Part shown: piece after piece, positions 4,943 to 9,083 of the stretch
How the letters are laid out: the number at the start of each line of letters is the position of its first letter
How positions within the stretch are numbered: the stretch's first letter is position 1
From: Saprospiraceae bacterium
GTDB taxonomy: Bacteria; Bacteroidota; Bacteroidia; Chitinophagales; Saprospiraceae
Direction of reading: 5' to 3'
DNA: 9,083 bases
NCBI GenBank assembly: GCA_020850025.1
Contig: JADZFI010000446.1
Span: 1 to 9,083, forward strand
Translations under genes and position numbers: made by a program
Notes under the pieces: model-generated
What the model was told of the DNA's origin: nothing
The model's input: the letters and a program-made list of their open reading frames with translations, nothing else
Databases searched by the model: none

Positions 4943-6025
4943 ATGTCAGACTTTGTTGAAGACTTCCGCAATACGATTGTTCAAATCGCCACCCCATACA
5001 GCACCGGTACCGGTTTTTATTTGCGCGACAGGGGCCTGGTGGTAACCAATCATCATGTGGTGGAAGGAAACCGTACGGTGGTGATTGAAGGCGCCAGGTT
5101 TAAAAAGCAGCTGGCGAAGGTGATCTACATAGATGCCAAGTACGATTTGGCTTTTCTGGAGCCACCTAAATGCGTGGAGGAGTTACCCATAATCAGGTTG
5201 GGAACAGCCAAAACCATTCGGGAGCGGGATGCCGTTACTGCAATTGGTCATCCTTTCGGACTTAAGTTCTCTCTGAAAAGCGGTATCGTTTCCAACACAG
5301 CGGAGTTGATGAACGGGATACCCTATCTGCACATAGATGCAGCCTTGAATCCTGGAAATTCCGGAGGGCCATTGGTGGATGCGGATTGGGAAATTGTTGG
5401 CATCAATACTTTTGTCATCAGAAATGGCGACAATACTGGCTTCTCCCTGCCGGTTCGGTACTTGGAAACTACCCTGGATCAGTTCCAGGCCATGCACTCC
5501 GACAACGCTTCCAGATGTACCGCCTGCATGAACATACTGACGGAAGCCAGTGTGGAAAATAAGCTTTGCGTGCATTGCGGTCACAAGGCGGAGCTGCCAT
5601 CATTTGTGGATGATTACTTACCCTCAGGTACCGCCAAAACCATAGAAAGCCTGATCAGTGCCATCGGTCATGATGTGCAATTGAGTCGCTCCGGCCCCAA
5701 TGCCTGGGAAATCAAGCAGGGTAGTGCAACCATCGTCCTTACGTACCACGATAAAACCGGACTACTGTCTGCTGATGCGTTGTTGTGCGAGCTGCCTAAA
5801 AAAGACATCAAGCCGCTTTACGAATATTTACTCCGTGAGAACTATACCAACGAGGCGCTCACCTTAAGTGTCCATGAACAGGATATTGTGCTCTCTCTGC
5901 TCATTTTTGACCGTTATTTAAATGAGGAAACTGGGCAGGTTATGTTGAAAGCACTGTTTGAAAAAGCAGATTATTACGACAATATCCTGGTGGAGCAGTT
6001 CGGTGCTACGTGGAAACTGGAATAA
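4943..6025 (+). CDS. Trypsin-like serine protease with zinc ribbon and YbjN-like C-terminus
   Basis: Predicted serine endopeptidase of the HtrA/trypsin fold (360 residues). The catalytic triad is complete: H38 in TNHHVVEG, D68 in KYDLAFLE, and S140 in NPGNSGGPLVD. The protease domain spans about 8-182. No signal peptide or membrane segment precedes it and there is no PDZ domain, so it should act in the cytosol, unlike DegP/DegQ. Four cysteines (C192, C195, C209, C212) form a CxxC-x13-CxxC zinc ribbon. Residues about 230-358 resemble the YbjN/type III secretion chaperone-like fold (KPLYEYLLREN, then HEQDIVLSLLI), recognised by pattern only. It follows the rplQ terminator by 53 bases and is probably cotranscribed with the small ABM gene. 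Substrate and pathway are unknown. Confidence 0.88.
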   Translation: MSDFVEDFRNTIVQIATPYSTGTGFYLRDRGLVVTNHHVVEGNRTVVIEGARFKKQLAKVIYIDAKYDLAFLEPPKCVEELPIIRLGTAKTIRERDAVTAIGHPFGLKFSLKSGIVSNTAELMNGIPYLHIDAALNPGNSGGPLVDADWEIVGINTFVIRNGDNTGFSLPVRYLETTLDQFQAMHSDNASRCTACMNILTEASVENKLCVHCGHKAELPSFVDDYLPSGTAKTIESLISAIGHDVQLSRSGPNAWEIKQGSATIVLTYHDKTGLLSADALLCELPKKDIKPLYEYLLRENYTNEALTLSVHEQDIVLSLLIFDRYLNEETGQVMLKALFEKADYYDNILVEQFGATWKLE

Positions 6026-6041
6026 AATCAGCTCAATGACT

Positions 6042-6356
6042 ATGATTGCAAAAACACCCCCGCCACCTTATTACGCGGTCATATTTTCCAATATCCGGAC
6101 GGAGGAGGATGACCAACAGTATCATGAAACGGCTCAACGGATGGTAGAGCTGGCAGAGATGCAACCCGGTTATCTTGGCCATGAATCAGTTCGGGACGGA
6201 CTGGGCATCACCATTTCCTATTGGGATAACCTGGATTCCATTCGCGCCTGGAAAGCACATGCGGAGCATCTGGAAGCGCAGAGATCTGGTCGTGAAAAAT
6301 GGTATGCAGCGTATAAAACCAGGGTATGCCTGGTGGAAAGGGATTATGGAATGTAG
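6042..6356 (+). CDS. ABM-superfamily protein (antibiotic biosynthesis monooxygenase-like)
   Basis: Small dimeric alpha/beta-barrel (ferredoxin-like) protein of the ABM superfamily, 104 residues. It reads MIAKTPPPPYYAVIFSNIRT, then a helix with MVELAEMQPGYLGHESVRDG, then ITISYWDNLDSIRAWKAHAE and GREKWYAAYKTRVCLVERDYG. The W61/W70/H73/H76/W87 pattern and the YYAVIF and SYW strands are typical of members usually annotated as antibiotic biosynthesis monooxygenase. The true substrate of this subgroup is not established, and a role in antibiotic making should not be assumed. I chose ATG 6042, which gives the common MIAKTP start. ATG 6036 (MTMIAKTP) is equally possible. It lies 16 bases after the protease gene, so cotranscription is likely. 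Confidence 0.87.
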   Translation: MIAKTPPPPYYAVIFSNIRTEEDDQQYHETAQRMVELAEMQPGYLGHESVRDGLGITISYWDNLDSIRAWKAHAEHLEAQRSGREKWYAAYKTRVCLVERDYGM

Positions 6357-6390
6357 AAGTGCTTATTAAACCTTATAATACGCCTGAATT

Positions 6391-6999
6391 ATGAAAGTAC
6401 ATCTTACATACTGTCTTCTTTCAATTATCGCTGTTCTGACAGGCGCTTGCGATAAACAGTCATTCGGTTCGGATATACCAGATCCGAAATTGCCCACTAC
6501 GCCTATCTATGTCCCGATTTATTCGCCAGGAGACACCTCCAAAGGAGCGGCTTACGCCAATAAACTAACCCATGCATGGAAGGCTTCCGTCTTTTGCAAA
6601 ACGGCCTTTCTGGATTCAACAAAGATTAGTTTACAGTTTTTTACCTACACAGCACAGGGTTTTATTCGGGAAAGAATTGGAATTGGATCTGCCTTAAAGG
6701 TAGGTGGTGAGGGGGAGTATCGTTTTCATACTGATATTTATACGACACCTCCAGAAAGTAAAGTTTCTCCTTCTTATTCAACCTGGCAATCAGACGGTGA
6801 TGTAACAGAAGATTCCTACCGTGTAGACAGCACAGACGTGCTAAATCGTCTGGTGATCACCAAAATTGATTTGCCCAACAAACGGGTAGAGGGTACCTTC
6901 CATGCATCGTTTAATATCAAAGAACCACGAATAAATGTAATTAACCCTAAAAAGGTGACCTTCTCAGAAGGGCGATTTTGGGCAACCATTCGGGATTAG
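6391..6999 (+). CDS. Lipoprotein, DUF6252-like
   Basis: Predicted cell-envelope lipoprotein of 202 residues. A signal sequence (MKVHLTYCLLSIIAVLTGA) ends in a slightly atypical lipobox, LTGAC, with the lipidated Cys at 20. A Pro-rich linker follows (about 30-47). The rest is beta-rich, with the C-terminal pattern LVITKIDLPNKRVEGTFHAS ... VTFSEGRFWATI. That pattern is characteristic of the DUF6252-type lipoproteins common in Bacteroidota, whose function is unknown. The assignment rests on pattern memory. It starts 34 bases after the ABM gene, with no clear terminator between them, so it could be in the same transcript. It converges on the small membrane protein gene at 7087. Confidence 0.85.
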   Translation: MKVHLTYCLLSIIAVLTGACDKQSFGSDIPDPKLPTTPIYVPIYSPGDTSKGAAYANKLTHAWKASVFCKTAFLDSTKISLQFFTYTAQGFIRERIGIGSALKVGGEGEYRFHTDIYTTPPESKVSPSYSTWQSDGDVTEDSYRVDSTDVLNRLVITKIDLPNKRVEGTFHASFNIKEPRINVINPKKVTFSEGRFWATIRD

Positions 7000-7086
7000 G
7001 GAAAAGGTAGCCTCAAAAATACAATACTGCCGGCGCCGGGAATTGCTTGCCAATGGCATTTTTGCCTCTAAGTCAGGCCAATTTTG

Positions 7087-7386
7087 TCAGAACAGCTTCA
7101 CCCCATACAACATTAACCAGGCGATGGCCAGCAAGGAGGTAGCAATGACCACGCCTCTCATGGCTTTTTCCCACCTTCTTTTGCGAAAACGGCTCAGGAT
7201 AAACAAGTTCAGTGCAATGGCCACAATGGCCAGCGTGCGCTCCCGGAAGTTTTCGGAAAATCCTATTCCGCTGGCGGCGCCTTTGATTTCGAGCAGTGAA
7301 AAGAGGTTATACAGCACTAAAAAGCCTGCTGCAGGGACCAAAATGCCATAAAGCAGGCCAATCCAGATTTCATCTCTTTGTAACAT
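7087..7386 (-). CDS. Small three-helix membrane protein of unknown function
   Basis: A 99-residue hydrophobic protein, read from ATG at 7386 down to TGA at 7087. Three predicted transmembrane helices lie at about 7-29 (IWIGLLYGILVPAAGFLVLY), 50-66 (TLAIVAIALNLFILSRF) and 77-96 (VVIATSLLAIAWLMLYGV). The strongly basic loop RFRKRRWEK (66-74) should be cytosolic, giving N-terminus in and C-terminus out. I recognise no functional motif. It lies directly downstream of surE on the same strand, separated only by a heptamer repeat, so the two are probably cotranscribed. Whether it has any part in nucleotide metabolism is unknown. Confidence 0.8.
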   Translation of the reverse strand: MLQRDEIWIGLLYGILVPAAGFLVLYNLFSLLEIKGAASGIGFSENFRERTLAIVAIALNLFILSRFRKRRWEKAMRGVVIATSLLAIAWLMLYGVKLF

Positions 7387-7420
7387 GACGGTTGACGGTT
7401 GACGGTGAACGGTAGACGGT
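7386..7420 (-). repeat. Five-copy heptanucleotide tandem repeat between surE and the membrane gene
   Basis: On the + strand the units are TGACGGT (7386-7392, 7393-7399, 7400-7406), GAACGGT (7407-7413) and AGACGGT (7414-7420). Read on the coding (-) strand, the unit is ACCGTCA. The array fills the whole intergenic gap and overlaps the last codon of surE and the first base of the next ATG. A change in copy number would move the two genes by 7 bases. Confidence 0.9.
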
Positions 7421-8184
7421 TATTCCAGGTCTTTGAGTGTTGGGATGGCCGGGTAATTGGTGAGGTCGTGGATGGATGGTACGATGGAGATATATCCGTT
7501 TTCCAGTGCCCAGATATCGGTATCCTCCGACTTGTCGTTGTGCAGAAAATCGCCGCTCAGCCAGTAGTAGGGGCGCCCGGCCGGGTCGCGACCTTCAATC
7601 ATGTTTTCAATCCAGCGGGCATCCGCCTGGCGGCAAATCTTCAGGCCTCGCAACTCATTGGAGGGAAGTTTAGGTATGTTGACATTAAGCAGATAGCCGG
7701 GTTGAAATGGGCGTGCAAGCATGTATTCCATGATTTTCTTAATCCAGGGCTTTGCAGGCTCAAAATCTGCATCAAAACTGTAATCCAGCAAGGAAAACCC
7801 GATGCTCTGAATGCCTTCCAGGGCTGCTTCCATGGCAGCCGACATGGTGCCGGAGTAAATGATGTTGATACTGGCATTACTTCCGTGGTTGATACCGGAC
7901 ACGCACAAATCAATTTTCCGGTTTTTCAGCACTACGTGTTTGGCCAGTTTCACACAATCCACCGGTGTGCCGGAAGATTCCCATGCTTCAATGCCGGGAA
8001 AGGGGTTAACTTTGTTTAGACGAAGAGGTTCGTGTATGGTTATGGCATGACCCTGACCGCTTTGAGGGGAGTCAGGGGCTACCACCACTACATCGCCCAG
8101 TGTGGAAGCAACTTCAACCAGCGCCCGTATGCCAGGCGCAACAATGCCGTCGTCGTTTGTGACGAGAATAAGAGGTTTTGACAT
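7420..8184 (-). CDS. surE: 5'/3'-nucleotidase SurE
   Basis: Metal-dependent survival-protein phosphatase that removes phosphate from 5'- and 3'-nucleoside monophosphates and short polyphosphates in the cytosol. It is 254 residues, the usual size, read from ATG at 8184 to TAA at 7420. Active-site metal ligands of the family are visible: D11 and D12 (VTNDDGIVAPG), S42 (PDSPQSGQGHAIT) and N99 (VSGINHGSN). The conserved SSGTPVDCVK and IYSGTMSAAMEAAL segments are also present. All catalytic positions are intact. It is followed by the small membrane protein gene and faces the secreted-protein gene at 8384 divergently across about 200 bases. In other Bacteroidota I know surE near lipid A genes, but none is seen here. 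Confidence 0.97.
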   Translation of the reverse strand: MSKPLILVTNDDGIVAPGIRALVEVASTLGDVVVVAPDSPQSGQGHAITIHEPLRLNKVNPFPGIEAWESSGTPVDCVKLAKHVVLKNRKIDLCVSGINHGSNASINIIYSGTMSAAMEAALEGIQSIGFSLLDYSFDADFEPAKPWIKKIMEYMLARPFQPGYLLNVNIPKLPSNELRGLKICRQADARWIENMIEGRDPAGRPYYWLSGDFLHNDKSEDTDIWALENGYISIVPSIHDLTNYPAIPTLKDLE

Positions 8185-8278
8185 GGGGCAAAATTATAGG
8201 AACTTGGGAGATTCGATGCCTGTTCGGAGATGAGAAATGGCTTAATTCAAAGGTAAATGTTGGTTTTTTTTCTCATAT

Positions 8279-8311
8279 TTTGCCATCTTGTTGATTTTCA
8301 GGCTATATTTT
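8279..8311 (+). promoter_or_regulatory. Candidate Bacteroidota-type promoter for the gene at 8384
   Basis: TTTG at 8279-8282 and TATATTTT at 8304-8311 are separated by 21 bases. This matches the Bacteroidota primary-sigma pattern (TTTG, 19-21 bases, TAnnTTTG) except for the last base. It would start transcription near 8318, at the left arm of the inverted repeat. Confidence 0.35.
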
Positions 8312-8312
8312 C

Positions 8313-8341
8313 AATTTTCTGCCATAACCTTGCAGAAAATT
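8313..8341 (+). repeat. Perfect 10-bp inverted repeat upstream of the secreted-protein gene
   Basis: AATTTTCTGC (8313-8322) and GCAGAAAATT (8332-8341) are exact reverse complements separated by CATAACCTT. It could be an operator at the predicted transcription start or a 5'-UTR hairpin. No T-run follows, so it is not a terminator. Confidence 0.7.
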
Positions 8342-8383
8342 AACCTAACACCAATACCCATTTCACCAGCAAAAGTATTTGCC

Positions 8384-9083
8384 ATGAAACACATTTTGCC
8401 AGCGTTACTTCTCATGTTTGTGGTTCCGATGGTGGGAGCCCAGGAAGTTACCTATGTAATGTTTAGCCGCGACTGCATGAATCAGATGGAGTACAGGTAT
8501 TCTTACCCAAGTGCCAAAGGAGATAATGCAGTTTGGGCTTATGCCATTAAGCCCAATATTCAGGAACATTTCATTTTTATGACCAAGGGTGCAGGACATT
8601 ACTCTCCCGAGTTGCCTCAAGGCACGATTTCCTGCAATAAATTGGGGCTCGATGATGCGTTTGTTGCCAATATCAATCGGGATGCGCAACAAATGGTGAT
8701 TGTATTTCAACGTCAAAGTGGCGGTTACTGGCTGATGCCTGTTGGCTCTGCCACTTTAATTGCCAGGAACAATTCCCGGTATTGGGTACGCTCCAGCCAA
8801 AGTTCCTTCCAGTTTGACACGCTTCGCCTGGTAAACGAGCAAAATCTGGCTGTCCCCGGATCCCCAACCGCAGCCTATTTTTCCGGATTAAAGCTCAATG
8901 AATGTCTGATGGAATATTCCTTCCACTGCGAGCCGGTAAAAGCTGGGCAACTGCGCTCTGATGTTCAATTTATTCCCAGCATTGGAGTAATAAACGATCG
9001 CACCGGAAACAGCGCGTCTGAGGCTATGGAAAATGAAATCCAGCTCGTGCGTGTTAACGGCAAAGAGCTGGCCGACCACCTGA
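8384..9083 (+). CDS. Secreted protein of unknown function (3' partial)
   Basis: The frame opens at ATG 8384 and stays open to the end of the window, so at least 233 residues are encoded and the C-terminus is missing. A clear signal peptide (MKHILPALLLMFVVPMVGAQ) predicts cleavage after VGA at residue 19 and export from the cytosol. The mature part has four cysteines (C31, C84, C174, C182), aromatic-rich beta-like stretches such as MEYRYSYP and NSRYWVRSS, and a LRLVNEQNLAVPGSP segment. I do not recognise a named domain. The gene is divergent from surE, with a candidate promoter and an inverted repeat upstream. The ATG is preceded by a non-Shine-Dalgarno leader. It is probably a lineage-specific envelope or extracellular protein. 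Confidence 0.8.
   Translation, partial: MKHILPALLLMFVVPMVGAQEVTYVMFSRDCMNQMEYRYSYPSAKGDNAVWAYAIKPNIQEHFIFMTKGAGHYSPELPQGTISCNKLGLDDAFVANINRDAQQMVIVFQRQSGGYWLMPVGSATLIARNNSRYWVRSSQSSFQFDTLRLVNEQNLAVPGSPTAAYFSGLKLNECLMEYSFHCEPVKAGQLRSDVQFIPSIGVINDRTGNSASEAMENEIQLVRVNGKELADHL

Larger units (their letters stand above)
8185..8383. other. Divergent intergenic region between surE and the secreted-protein gene
   Basis: About 200 AT-rich bases hold the control regions of two divergent genes. I see a T8 run at 8264-8271, a candidate promoter for the rightward gene and a perfect inverted repeat (both listed separately). No small gene or RNA is evident. Confidence 0.6.

Noticed and set aside
7000..7086. 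Possible bidirectional terminator between the convergent lipoprotein and membrane-protein genes
   Set aside because: Only weak stems (TGCC/GGCA at 7048-7058 followed by T5, and the CCGGCGCCGG palindrome) are seen. Neither is strong enough to call.
7399..8019. A 206-codon open frame on the plus strand across surE
   Set aside because: Antisense to an intact surE with all catalytic residues. The translated frame has no family features.
8189..8196. TAATTTTG on the minus strand, a perfect -7 box for surE
   Set aside because: It lies only 5 bases before the surE ATG, so the message would be leaderless, and no TTTG box is found 19-21 bases upstream.

Overview
The window is a stretch of ordinary bacterial chromosome from the Bacteroidota, most likely a Saprospiria/Lewinella-like lineage. 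I infer this from protein similarity I recognise by eye: a Bacteroidota-type RNA polymerase alpha, a cysteine-poor L36, an S4 without cysteines, and L17 with a long acidic Ala/Glu tail. The translation starts also fit, because no clear Shine-Dalgarno sequences precede the ATGs and the leaders are A-rich instead. No database search was run, so the exact taxon is an inference.

Positions 1-4889 (+ strand) hold the end of the spc operon and the alpha operon in the order map (5' end outside the window), infA, rpmJ, rpsM, rpsK, rpsD, rpoA, rplQ. Together they supply N-terminal methionine removal, translation initiation (IF-1), three small-subunit proteins (S13, S11, S4), two large-subunit proteins (L36, L17) and the polymerase alpha subunit. 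The spacers are unusually structured. There is a nested hairpin before rpsM, 9-base tandem and inverted repeats before rpsK, a shared 12-base element at a fixed distance before rpsK and rpsD, and a very strong hairpin between rpsD and rpoA. A canonical terminator separates rpoA from rplQ, and another closes the rplQ end. The block therefore looks divided into several transcription or processing units.

Positions 4943-6999 (+ strand) are accessory. They hold a cytosolic trypsin-like serine protease with a CxxC zinc ribbon and a YbjN-like C-terminal domain, a close downstream ABM-superfamily small enzyme, and a DUF6252-like lipoprotein. Positions 7087-8184 (- strand) hold surE followed by a small three-helix membrane protein. 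A seven-base tandem repeat fills the whole gap between those two genes. Divergent from surE, from 8384 to the end, is the start of a secreted protein of unknown function, preceded by a perfect 10-bp inverted repeat.

I see no RNA genes, insertion sequences, CRISPR arrays or phage genes. The best candidates for something undescribed are the repeat-based leader elements of the ribosomal genes and the protease/zinc-ribbon/YbjN fusion.
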